From an uncultured Collinsella sp. (lineage in GTDB: Bacteria > Actinomycetota > Coriobacteriia > Coriobacteriales > Coriobacteriaceae), in the NCBI GenBank assembly GCA_958427145.1, contig CAUAAZ010000040.1, positions 1 to 17,970 of the forward strand: a DNA stretch of 17,970 bases, read 5' to 3'. The notes under the pieces are model-generated. The model ran no database searches and had not been told where the DNA came from. It was given only the letters and a program-made list of their open reading frames with translations. The translations under genes and the position numbers were made by a program. Below, one piece after another: positions 5,638 through 15,907 of the stretch (position 1 is the stretch's first letter; the number at the start of each line of letters is the position of its first letter).

Positions 5638-6942
5638 TTGAAGGCGGACACTCAAACCATCGACATCCTGTTGTTGGGCAGCGGCGGCCGTGAGCATGCT
5701 TTGGCAGCTAAGCTCGCAGCATCACCGCGCGCCGGCAAGCTCTACATCGCGCCGGGTAACGGCGGCACCGCGAGCTGCGGCGAGAACGTTGTTCTCGACG
5801 ACTGCGATCCTGCGGCCGTGGCGGCGTTTGCGCAGAGCCACGGATGCGGACTCGTGGTAATTGGCCCCGAGGCTCCGCTCGTGGCGGGCGTGGCCGACGC
5901 CGTGCGCGCGGCGGGTATTCCCTGCTTTGGCCCGGGTGCCGAGGGCGCCCAGATGGAGGGCTCCAAGCTGTTCTCCAAGCAGCTCATGGAGCGTGCGGGC
6001 ATTCCGACGGCAGCCTATGGTTCGTTTACCGACGAGGCTTCGGCTCTCGCTTACGTGCGCGAGCAGGGCGCCCCGCTGGTCGTGAAGGCCGACGGCCTTG
6101 CCGCGGGCAAGGGCGTTATCGTGGCGACCGAACTTGAGCAGGCCGAGGAGGCCGTGCGCGAGTGCTTTGGCGGCACCTTTGGCGATGCCGGCAATACCGT
6201 GGTCATCGAGGAGATGCTCGTTGGTCCCGAGTGCTCGCTGCTGGCCTTTACCGACGGCAAGACCGTGCGCCCCATGGCCACCTCGCAGGACCACAAGCGT
6301 GCACTCGAGGGCGACAAGGGCCCCAACACCGGTGGCATGGGCGTCTACAGCCCGGTGCCCATCGTGACCGATGAGGAGCACGCCACCATGGTGAAGGTCA
6401 TGGAGCAGACCGTGGCCGAGCTCGCTGCCGAGGGTATCGACTACCGCGGCTGCCTGTACGGCGGCTTTATGCTCACGCCTGCCGGCCCCAAGGTGCTGGA
6501 GTTCAATGCCCGCTTTGGCGACCCCGAGACGCAGGTCGTTCTGCCGCGCCTTAAGAACGACCTGGTCGAGGTCATGCTCGCCTGCGCCAACTGCGAGCTC
6601 GAGCAGATTGAACTCGACTGGCGCGACGAGTGGGCCGTGGCCGTTGTCCTGACGAGCGCGGGTTATCCCGGCAGCTACGAGAAAGGCAAGGTCATTACCG
6701 GTATCGCCGATGCCGAGGCCATGGAGAACGTGACCGTGTACCACGCGGGCACTGCCGTGGTGGACGGCCAGCTCGTGACCAATGGTGGCCGCGTGCTTGC
6801 CGTGACCGCGCTGGGCGATACGTTTGAGAACGCCCGCAACCTTGCCTACGAGGCCTGCGAGAAGATTGATTTTGAGGGCAAGACCCTGCGTCACGACATC
6901 GGCCTGCGCGCGCTGCGCGGCCGCGACGCCTGGGATGCCTAA
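5638..6942 (+). CDS. purD: phosphoribosylamine-glycine ligase (GAR synthetase)
   Basis: PurD is an ATP-grasp enzyme that couples phosphoribosylamine to glycine, the second step of purine synthesis. The product is 434 residues, close to the family norm. GSGGREHA (residues 14-21) marks the N-terminal domain, GPNTGGMG (228-235) the ATP-grasp loop, and EFNARFGDPETQ (from 288) the metal-binding region. The start is a TTG codon: GAGGAGG lies 5 bases upstream, and the protein begins a few residues before the conserved first strand. A longer frame opens at an ATG at 5470 but runs inside the end of purA, through the hairpin, and adds 56 residues unlike the family. Confidence 0.96.
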   Translation: MKADTQTIDILLLGSGGREHALAAKLAASPRAGKLYIAPGNGGTASCGENVVLDDCDPAAVAAFAQSHGCGLVVIGPEAPLVAGVADAVRAAGIPCFGPGAEGAQMEGSKLFSKQLMERAGIPTAAYGSFTDEASALAYVREQGAPLVVKADGLAAGKGVIVATELEQAEEAVRECFGGTFGDAGNTVVIEEMLVGPECSLLAFTDGKTVRPMATSQDHKRALEGDKGPNTGGMGVYSPVPIVTDEEHATMVKVMEQTVAELAAEGIDYRGCLYGGFMLTPAGPKVLEFNARFGDPETQVVLPRLKNDLVEVMLACANCELEQIELDWRDEWAVAVVLTSAGYPGSYEKGKVITGIADAEAMENVTVYHAGTAVVDGQLVTNGGRVLAVTALGDTFENARNLAYEACEKIDFEGKTLRHDIGLRALRGRDAWDA

Positions 6943-6963
6943 AATCCGAGAGGAATGAGACGG

Positions 6964-7659
6964 ATGGACGAGAAGAACGAAGAGCTCGTGGACGCGCAGA
7001 TCGTCGAAGAGGACAGCCGCGTGTATGGGCACGCCGAGGGCGAGCCTGGTGGCGAGGTCGCTGACGAGCCGGCGCTGGTGCTGGGCGATGACGACCCGCA
7101 CGATGCCGAGCTGCACGAGAAGATTCTTTCGGAGGAGTGCGCCTGGAAGGGCAAGATCCTCGACGTCCACCGTCTTGAGGTTGAGCTGCCCAACGGTCGC
7201 CGCAGCGCCCGCGATATCGTTCGCCATCCGGGTGCGGCGGCTGTTGTGGCACTGACCGAGAGCGGCAAGATCGTACTGGTGCGTCAGTACCGCACCGCCA
7301 TCGACCGCGTGACGGTCGAGATTCCCGCCGGCAAGCTCGATCCAGGCGAGGACCCGCTCGATTGCGCCAAGCGCGAGCTGCATGAGGAGACGGGCTTTAG
7401 GGCTGGTCGCATTCGCTTTTTGACGTCGATTGTCACGTCCTGTGGTTTTTGCGATGAGATTATCCACATCTACTTGGCTACCAAGCTCGAGTTTGATGCG
7501 CCCAACCCCGATGATGACGAGTTTGTCAACGTGGACCTGGTGCCGCTGCACGAGCTGATCGACGCCGTACTCGACGGCAAGATCGAAGACGCCAAGACCG
7601 TCGTGGGCGCCTTGGCCTGCGACAGCATCGCACACCGCCTTGGGGGCACGGAGCTTTAA
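6964..7659 (+). CDS. Nudix hydrolase, ADP-ribose pyrophosphatase type
   Basis: The complete Nudix box GX5EX7REUXEEXGU is present at residues 123-145, with metal-binding Glu138, Glu141 and Glu142. The surroundings (LVRQYR before the box, and PAGKLDPGE) are typical of ADP-ribose pyrophosphatases, which split ADP-ribose into AMP and ribose 5-phosphate. The exact substrate is inferred. At 231 residues it is longer than usual, because about 55 N-terminal residues are acidic, low in complexity and probably disordered. ATG 6964 is chosen over ATG 6955, since AGAGGA at 6949-6954 lies 9 bases before the former and touches the latter. It follows purD by 21 bases and is probably co-transcribed with it. 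Confidence 0.88.
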   Translation: MDEKNEELVDAQIVEEDSRVYGHAEGEPGGEVADEPALVLGDDDPHDAELHEKILSEECAWKGKILDVHRLEVELPNGRRSARDIVRHPGAAAVVALTESGKIVLVRQYRTAIDRVTVEIPAGKLDPGEDPLDCAKRELHEETGFRAGRIRFLTSIVTSCGFCDEIIHIYLATKLEFDAPNPDDDEFVNVDLVPLHELIDAVLDGKIEDAKTVVGALACDSIAHRLGGTEL

Positions 7660-7671
7660 CGAGTGGGGATA

Positions 7672-7710
7672 GCCCTGGGACAAGTACTACTGATTGCTTT
7701 GTCCCAGGGC
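7672..7710 (+). repeat. 12-bp inverted repeat between the Nudix and ABC genes
   Basis: Perfect arms at 7672-7683 and 7699-7710 (GCCCTGGGACAA and its complement) flank a 15-base loop. No T-run follows on either strand, so it is a poor intrinsic terminator. A possible weak promoter overlaps the right arm (TTGTCC 7699-7704, GATATT 7722-7727, 17-base spacing), so the repeat could also be an operator. Confidence 0.5.
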
Positions 7711-7741
7711 CTTACGTTGCTGATATTTCTTTGAGGATCAC

Positions 7742-9514
7742 ATGCTGAAGAGGTTTCTTTCGTATTACGAGCCCCAGATGGGGCTTTTTGTTGCTGATAC
7801 TGTTTGTGCTCTGGTGCTTGCTGCCATTGACCTGGCGTTCCCCATTATCCTGCGCAATTTGACCGGTGGGCTGTTTACCCAGGGCCAGGCTGCCATTATG
7901 CAGGCGCTCGGTATGATCGCGGTGGGGCTGGTGCTGATGTATGCCGTTCGCTGCGCCTGCCGCTACTTTGTGAGCTATTGGGGTCACGTGATGGGCGCGC
8001 GCATGGAGTCCAAGATGCGCGAGGACCTGTTCGACCAGTATGAGCGCTTTAGCTTTGCGTACTTCGACCGCAACAGCTCGGGCGACATGATGAGCCGCGT
8101 GGTCAACGATCTGTTCGATATCTGCGAGGCGGCGCATCACGTGCCCGAGTGGATCATCATCTGCGGCATCGAGATTATCGGCTCGTTTGTGATCCTCTTT
8201 ACCATCGCCCCGGTGCTGGCACTTGCCATGGCTGTGGTGACGGCGGCGTTTGCGGTCATCATGTTTTGGCAGAACATGCGTATGCGCGAGGTCTTTAGCG
8301 ACAACCGCAAAAAGATCAGTGGCATCAATGCGCAGCTGCAGGATTCGCTGGCGGGCATGCGCGTAGTCAAGAGCTTTGCCAACGAGGAGACCGAGCGTGC
8401 CAAGTTCCGCGCCTCCAACAATCGCTATCTTTCGTCCAAGGAGAACATGTATCACGCCATGGGCGTCTATACCGCGACGTATGGCCTGCTCTCTGGTGTG
8501 CTCTATGTGATCGTGGTGCTGCTGGGCGGCTGGCTGGTCGCCCAGGGACAGCTGCAGGCGGTCGATATGGCGACCTTTGCACTCTATATTTCGCTGTTCT
8601 GCACGCCGCTCGAGACACTCGTCAATTCGGCCGAAACGTATCAGAAGGCTATCGCCGGCTTTAAGCGTATGGACGAGGTGCTTTCGACCGCGCCGGATAT
8701 CCAGGACAAGCCGGGCGCTACGGATCTGCAGGTGACTGCCGGCGCCGTGGAGTATCACGACGTGTGCTTTAACTACGAGGATGTTGAGCTGGGCGAGGGC
8801 GATGCCGACGAGCGTCCCGTTATCGACCATATGGACCTGTCCATCAAGCCCGGGCAGACCATCGCTTTGGTTGGCCCTTCGGGCGGTGGCAAGTCCACGA
8901 CCTGTTCGCTGCTGCCGCGCTTTTATGACGTGGCTGCCGGATCCATTAGCATCGACGGCCAGGACGTGCGTGATGTGACGCAGCAGAGCCTGCGTCGCGC
9001 CATCGGCCTGGTGCAGCAGGATGTCTACCTGTTTGACGGTACGATTGGCGAGAACATCGCCTACGGCAAGCCGGGCGCTACGGCAGAAGAGATCGCCGAG
9101 GCCGCCCGTCGCGCCAACATCGATGCCTTTATCGAGTCGCTTCCGCAGGGCTACGACACCGTGGTGGGCGAGCGCGGCAGCCGTCTTTCGGGCGGACAGA
9201 AGCAGCGCGTTGCCATCGCGCGCGTGTTTCTCAAGAACCCCAAGATCCTGATTTTGGACGAGGCGACGAGTGCTTTGGATAACGAGAGCGAGGAGGCGGT
9301 GCAGGAGTCACTCGAAGAGCTGGCACGCGGCCGCACCACGATTATCATCGCCCACCGTCTTTCGACCATTAAGCATGCCGATGAGATTGCGACCGTTGAG
9401 CATGGTCGCGTTGTGGAGCGTGGCACGCACGAGGAGCTTCTCGCCCGTGGCGGCACCTATGCCCGTTACTATCGAATGCAGTTCGAAGGTGCGCGTGCGC
9501 ACGAGCTCGACTGA
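7742..9514 (+). CDS. ABC exporter half-transporter (MsbA/multidrug type)
   Basis: This 590-residue protein fuses a six-helix export domain (about residues 1-320) to a nucleotide-binding domain. The Walker A motif GPSGGGKST starts at residue 378, the Q-loop region is QQDVYLFDGTIGENIAYG, the signature LSGGQ lies at 482-486, and the Walker B ends in D506 with catalytic E507, followed by the D-loop SALD and the AHRLST His switch. All ATPase motifs are intact, so it could work as a homodimer. Members export drugs, lipids or peptides; the substrate cannot be told here. GAGGATC lies just upstream of the start. A single-span membrane protein gene follows after 19 bases, probably in the same transcript. 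Confidence 0.93.
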   Translation: MLKRFLSYYEPQMGLFVADTVCALVLAAIDLAFPIILRNLTGGLFTQGQAAIMQALGMIAVGLVLMYAVRCACRYFVSYWGHVMGARMESKMREDLFDQYERFSFAYFDRNSSGDMMSRVVNDLFDICEAAHHVPEWIIICGIEIIGSFVILFTIAPVLALAMAVVTAAFAVIMFWQNMRMREVFSDNRKKISGINAQLQDSLAGMRVVKSFANEETERAKFRASNNRYLSSKENMYHAMGVYTATYGLLSGVLYVIVVLLGGWLVAQGQLQAVDMATFALYISLFCTPLETLVNSAETYQKAIAGFKRMDEVLSTAPDIQDKPGATDLQVTAGAVEYHDVCFNYEDVELGEGDADERPVIDHMDLSIKPGQTIALVGPSGGGKSTTCSLLPRFYDVAAGSISIDGQDVRDVTQQSLRRAIGLVQQDVYLFDGTIGENIAYGKPGATAEEIAEAARRANIDAFIESLPQGYDTVVGERGSRLSGGQKQRVAIARVFLKNPKILILDEATSALDNESEEAVQESLEELARGRTTIIIAHRLSTIKHADEIATVEHGRVVERGTHEELLARGGTYARYYRMQFEGARAHELD

Positions 9515-9533
9515 TTGATATGACAGGAAGATC

Positions 9534-10499
9534 ATGGCTGATAAGAACCCTTTGACTCCGGAAGAAGTGACGGAGTTATTCTCCGAAATCGATGCATCCG
9601 GCGTCTTGGATCCTACGCTTGCCAAAAAGCGTACCGAGCGCATGCGCGAGAAAGAGGCCGCCGTCAAGCGCGGTGACAAAGCGGCGCTAGCGCAGCTGCG
9701 CAGCGAGGACCGCGCGAGCCAGGCAAAACATATCGACCCGCTGTCCGAGGACGATCCTTCGGGTTCGCAGGTGAGCCATACCATTACGAAGACCGCGATG
9801 GCCGTGGTCATTGGTATTTTGGTGCTGATCGTGGGCATGCAGATTGGCTACGGCGTGATGCGCCGTCTGAACACCGCCAACCTGTCCGAGAGCGTTTCGG
9901 TCGATACCGTTTCGACGGCGCTGAAGGGTGGACTTGAATGGGGCAACGGCTTTACGCAGTTCCCGCTCGACTTCACCGTCGATGAAGCCGATGAACGCAC
10001 GGGCACGGTCGAGGTGACGGTGTTGGACACATCGTCTGCCAACGAGCTCGAGCTGCTGTCCAACGGGCAGATTCAGGCCGCGGCGCTTGCGACCAACGCG
10101 TTACTCAACGATAAGATCGACCGCGTGGTGTATAACGTTCACGCCTATATCGACGAGGATAGCAACATTCAGCACGATTCCTTCTTTGGCATGTTCCCCG
10201 CGCGCGGCCACCAGAGCGCCATTTTGACGTTCGTGTGGACCAAGAGCTCATCCAACGCCACGAGTATCGACTGGAAGATGCGCATCGTGAGTATGGATGA
10301 CACCATCGCCGAGCGCATTCAGAAGCAGGTGAACTCGGTGTCGTCGTTGATTGAGGACCCGGTGGTGAGCCAGACCAAGATTGACGAGGAAAAGGCCGAA
10401 CGTGACCTGGAGCATCGTCTGCATGGCCGCGAGATTTTCCGCGGCGGCAAGCCCGATCGCACACCGTCCGAACTGCTGGAGCAGGACAAGAAAAAGTAA
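9534..10499 (+). CDS. single-span membrane protein of unknown function
   Basis: I do not recognise this 321-residue protein. Residues 1-85 are charged, probably helical and cytoplasmic (many Glu, Lys and Arg from 28 to 62). One hydrophobic segment follows at about 87-108, then an extracytoplasmic domain of about 180 residues with alternating strand-like stretches, and a charged C-terminal tail ending DKKK. There is no cleavable signal, lipobox or sortase motif. The start follows AGGAAG by 5 bases. It lies 19 bases after the ABC exporter and before a strong terminator, so the two are likely co-expressed. Whether it assists the exporter is only inferred from position. Confidence 0.85.
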   Translation: MADKNPLTPEEVTELFSEIDASGVLDPTLAKKRTERMREKEAAVKRGDKAALAQLRSEDRASQAKHIDPLSEDDPSGSQVSHTITKTAMAVVIGILVLIVGMQIGYGVMRRLNTANLSESVSVDTVSTALKGGLEWGNGFTQFPLDFTVDEADERTGTVEVTVLDTSSANELELLSNGQIQAAALATNALLNDKIDRVVYNVHAYIDEDSNIQHDSFFGMFPARGHQSAILTFVWTKSSSNATSIDWKMRIVSMDDTIAERIQKQVNSVSSLIEDPVVSQTKIDEEKAERDLEHRLHGREIFRGGKPDRTPSELLEQDKKK

Positions 10500-10505
10500 G
10501 AGGCC

Positions 10506-10547
10506 ATTATCCCGCGTGAGCCACAAGCCCACGCGGGATAATTTTTC
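10506..10547 (+). terminator. terminator after the ABC/membrane-protein pair
   Basis: A 13-bp perfect stem (10506-10518 with 10530-10542) with an 11-base loop runs directly into TTTTC. It begins 7 bases after the preceding stop codon and closes that transcription unit before the carA promoter. Confidence 0.92.
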
Positions 10548-10561
10548 TGGGACGGGGATTA

Positions 10562-10597
10562 AATTATCATTATGCATAGAAAGTCATAATTATCATT
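10562..10597. repeat. AT-rich repeats upstream of the carA promoter
   Basis: AATTATCATT occurs twice as a direct repeat (10562-10571 and 10588-10597, 26-base period). ATTATG (10569-10574) and CATAAT (10585-10590) form an inverted pair between them. Further on, ATTTC and GAAAT flank GAT around 10606-10618. This AT-rich block stands out in a GC-rich genome and could be an operator. An arginine-type (ArgR) site is conceivable for carAB, but the match is loose. Confidence 0.35.
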
Positions 10598-10638
10598 TCG
10601 TAAACATTTCGATGAAATTAACGCCATGAGGCATGCTT

Positions 10639-10654
10639 GCGGTTACAATACCGC
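10639..10654 (+). promoter_or_regulatory. candidate carA -10 element inside an inverted repeat
   Basis: TACAAT (10644-10649) is a good -10 box and is centred exactly between GCGGT (10639-10643) and ACCGC (10650-10654). A matching -35 box is not evident, which hints at activator dependence or a different start. Transcription from here would give a leader of about 50 bases made mostly of the PyrR-type loop. Confidence 0.4.
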
Positions 10655-10670
10655 GAGGCCTAACTACACA

Positions 10671-10703
10671 CCTTTAAGCCGGTCCTGTGAGACCGGGAAG
10701 GAG
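10671..10703 (+). promoter_or_regulatory. PyrR-binding RNA loop covering the carA ribosome-binding site
   Basis: An upper stem CCGGTC/GACCGG (10679-10684 with 10691-10696) carries the hexaloop CTGTGA, which fits the CNGNGA loop consensus of PyrR-binding RNA. A purine-rich internal bulge (TAAG on the 5' side) and a lower stem CCTT/AAGG (10671-10674 with 10698-10701) complete the known shape. The lower stem includes the GAAGGAG ribosome-binding site of carA. PyrR bound with UMP would stabilise the loop and block translation, as described in mycobacteria, in contrast to the transcription attenuation used by Bacillus. Confidence 0.85.
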
Positions 10704-10707
10704 AATT

Positions 10708-12147
10708 ATGGCGAACAACCATACCGCGGGCACTACCGCCCGCACCTTCGCGCCCAGCGAGCTTTGCCAGCGTATGCTGGCCAAAACCAGCAAGGGCACC
10801 TGCGGTCCCTGCATCCTGTATCTTGAGGATGGGACCATTTTTTATGGACGTGCATGCGGCGCCGAGGGCACCGCGACCGGCGAGGTCTGCTTCAACACCT
10901 CGCTCGAGGGTTACTTTGAGGTCATGACCGACCCGAGTTATGCCGGCCAAATCGTAACCATGACCTATCCGCAGATCGGCAACTACGGTATCGACGAGAC
11001 CGATGTCCAGTCGGCCTTCCCCGGCGACGCCGTGCGCCCTGCGAGCGCTCCGGCTATGCGCGGCATGATCGTTCGCGATATGTGCGCCACGCCTTCTAAC
11101 TGGCGCTCGGCCGTCAGCGTGCCGGAGTACCTGCGCGCTCACGGCATCGTCGCTATCGAGGGTGTCGACACCCGCGCTCTGGTGCGCCATCTGCGCGACA
11201 ATGGTTCCAAGATGGGCATTATCTCGACCGAGATTTTCGACGTCGACGAGCTTGCCGAGCGTCTGGCCGCAGCGCCCACGCTGGTAGGCGAGAACCTGGT
11301 CAAGACCGTGAGCTGCCCCGCGCCTCACGAGTTTGTGGCCGCCGATCTGCCTGCCACGCATGACTTTGCGCTTGCCCCTGCCGCTCCTGCCCGCCACAAA
11401 GTGGTCGCCTACGACTGCGGCGTCAAGTGCGGCATTCTGGAGGGCCTCGTCCGCGCTGGCTGCGACCTTACTGTCGTGCCGTGGGATACGCCCGCCCAGC
11501 AGGTACTCGACATGAATCCCGACGGCGTCTTTTTGTCCAATGGCCCCGGCGACCCCGACGCCGTGGTGGAGACCTACGAGCAGGTGCAGCAGCTGATCGG
11601 CAAGGTGCCGGTCTTTGGTATTTGTCTTGGTCACCAGATGATCAGCCTGGCCTGCGGCGCCCAGATGGAAAAGCTTAAGTTCGGTCACCGCGGCGGCAAC
11701 CAGCCGGTCATGAACCTGGTAAGCCGTCGCGTGGAGATCACCGCGCAAAACCATGGCTTTGGCCTGCTGTTCCCCAGCTTGGGCAAGCTTGTCCCCGAGC
11801 TTTCCGGCGGCGAGACCGAGCATGCGGCCGATGGAGATCTGCGCGTCTGGGTGCGCCGCGGAATCGCGCCGGTCGTGATGAACGAGCGCTTTGGCCGCAT
11901 TCGCCTGACACATGTGAACCTCAACGACGGCACCGCCGAGGGCATCCAGCTGCTCGACGCCCCGTGCTTCTCGGTCCAGTACCACCCCGAGGCCTCGCCT
12001 GGCCCCACCGATGCCCACTATCTCTTTACCGCCTTTACGCGACTCATGGACGGCGAGGAGAACTACCTGGACATCGACACCGCGAAGGACCGCCTTGCCG
12101 GCTGGAACTTTGCTGAGTCCGAGACCGCTGAGACCGAGGAGAACTAA
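10708..12147 (+). CDS. carA: carbamoyl-phosphate synthase small (glutaminase) subunit
   Basis: CarA hydrolyses glutamine and passes ammonia to CarB to make carbamoyl phosphate for pyrimidines and arginine. The N-terminal CarA domain (LEDGTIFYGRA from about 39, NTSLEGYFEVMTDPSYAGQ) is followed by a class I glutamine amidotransferase domain with nucleophile Cys306 in GICLGHQ and His426/Glu428 in YHPEASPGP. At 479 residues it is much longer than the usual 360-390. About 30 extra residues lie at the N-terminus, and about 36 are inserted between QNHGF (347-351) and RLTHVNLNDGT (399-409). Start 10708 follows GAAGGAG. An ATG at 10687 lies inside the PyrR loop and is rejected. One base separates its stop from carB. 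Confidence 0.96.
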   Translation: MANNHTAGTTARTFAPSELCQRMLAKTSKGTCGPCILYLEDGTIFYGRACGAEGTATGEVCFNTSLEGYFEVMTDPSYAGQIVTMTYPQIGNYGIDETDVQSAFPGDAVRPASAPAMRGMIVRDMCATPSNWRSAVSVPEYLRAHGIVAIEGVDTRALVRHLRDNGSKMGIISTEIFDVDELAERLAAAPTLVGENLVKTVSCPAPHEFVAADLPATHDFALAPAAPARHKVVAYDCGVKCGILEGLVRAGCDLTVVPWDTPAQQVLDMNPDGVFLSNGPGDPDAVVETYEQVQQLIGKVPVFGICLGHQMISLACGAQMEKLKFGHRGGNQPVMNLVSRRVEITAQNHGFGLLFPSLGKLVPELSGGETEHAADGDLRVWVRRGIAPVVMNERFGRIRLTHVNLNDGTAEGIQLLDAPCFSVQYHPEASPGPTDAHYLFTAFTRLMDGEENYLDIDTAKDRLAGWNFAESETAETEEN

Positions 12148-12148
12148 C

Positions 12149-15463
<3,315 letters not shown>

Positions 15464-15475
15464 TGTGACCTGTCC

Positions 15476-15566
15476 GGCCGGGGCGGGAGGGGCCGAGATT
15501 TCCCCCTTTCGCTCCGGCTGCAAGCAGAGTCGCTCAGGAGGAAACTCGGCCCCTCCCGCCCCGGCC
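15476..15566 (-). repeat. hairpin element copy A (conserved internal loop)
   Basis: Twelve bases after the carB stop, a 22-bp perfect GC-rich stem (15476-15497 with 15545-15566) continues after one bulged A into TTTCC/GGAAA (15499-15503 with 15540-15544). Read on the - strand, the loop holds CTGAGCGACT (15537-15528), a small CTGC/GCAG stem (15527-15518), then GGAGCGAA (15515-15508). The same two boxes occur in copy B. No T-run follows on either strand. It may still help end carAB transcription. Its family is unknown to me. Confidence 0.85.
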
Positions 15567-15620
15567 TGCGGTGACTCGGTTGCACCGTGTGCTGCCAAAG
15601 GGGCTTTGCGCGATGACTAG

Positions 15621-15690
15621 GGCTGAATAAAAAGTGAGTGTGGGATCCGCCGTTCGTTCGAACGGCGGATCCCACGTTAATATTTCAGCC
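15621..15690. terminator. long perfect hairpin between the two elements
   Basis: A 17-bp perfect stem (15640-15656 with 15659-15675) leaves only two loop bases, or a 16-bp stem with a four-base loop. An outer pair GGCTGAA/TTCAGCC (15621-15627 with 15684-15690) encloses it. On the - strand it is followed by CTTTTTA, on the + strand only by GTTAATATTTC. It could end carAB transcription on + or block antisense transcription on -. It shares no loop sequence with its two neighbours. Confidence 0.5.
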
Positions 15691-15716
15691 AACGTATGTC
15701 ATGGCAATTCCCGGTA

Positions 15717-15821
15717 GGTCCCCGGGTGCCCCGCGGCGGGCTGGGTTTATTGTCTGAGCGACTTTGCGAAGCAAGGGGAGCGAAGATAAAAACCCAGCCC
15801 GACGCGGGGCACCCGGGGACC
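15717..15821 (+). repeat. hairpin element copy B (conserved internal loop)
   Basis: Arms at 15717-15748 and 15790-15821 pair over 31 of 32 positions, with a G/A mismatch at 15736 and 15802. The 41-base loop contains CTGAGCGACT (15754-15763), a TTGC/GCAA mini-stem (15764-15767 with 15771-15774) and GGAGCGAA (15777-15784). Copy A has the same boxes in opposite orientation but different arm sequences. It ends 18 bases before the likely purE -10 box, so it overlaps the purE promoter region. Confidence 0.85.
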
Positions 15822-15838
15822 GCAGGGACGGGAGCAGC

Positions 15839-15856
15839 TATACTACTCTCAGTAGT
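15839..15856 (+). promoter_or_regulatory. purE -10 box and adjoining palindrome
   Basis: TATACT (15839-15844) is a strong -10 box, but the -35 position falls in the right arm of hairpin copy B and matches poorly. Overlapping its end, ACTACT and AGTAGT flank CTC (15842-15856), and a perfect palindrome GCGGATCCGC follows at 15865-15874. Either could be an operator near the start site. Transcription would begin near 15851. Confidence 0.4.
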
Positions 15857-15907
15857 TAAGGGTCGCGGATCCGCCGCGTCACCGCTCTCAACAGGAGGTC
15901 ATTGTTT

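Noticed and set aside
15476..15566. CRISPR or integron-type array in the carB-purE gap
   Set aside because: There are only two copies in opposite orientation with unlike arms, no regular spacers and no associated genes.
15902..15907. TTG start for purE two codons upstream
   Set aside because: It is only 3 bases from AGGAGG, whereas the ATG at 15908 has suitable spacing.
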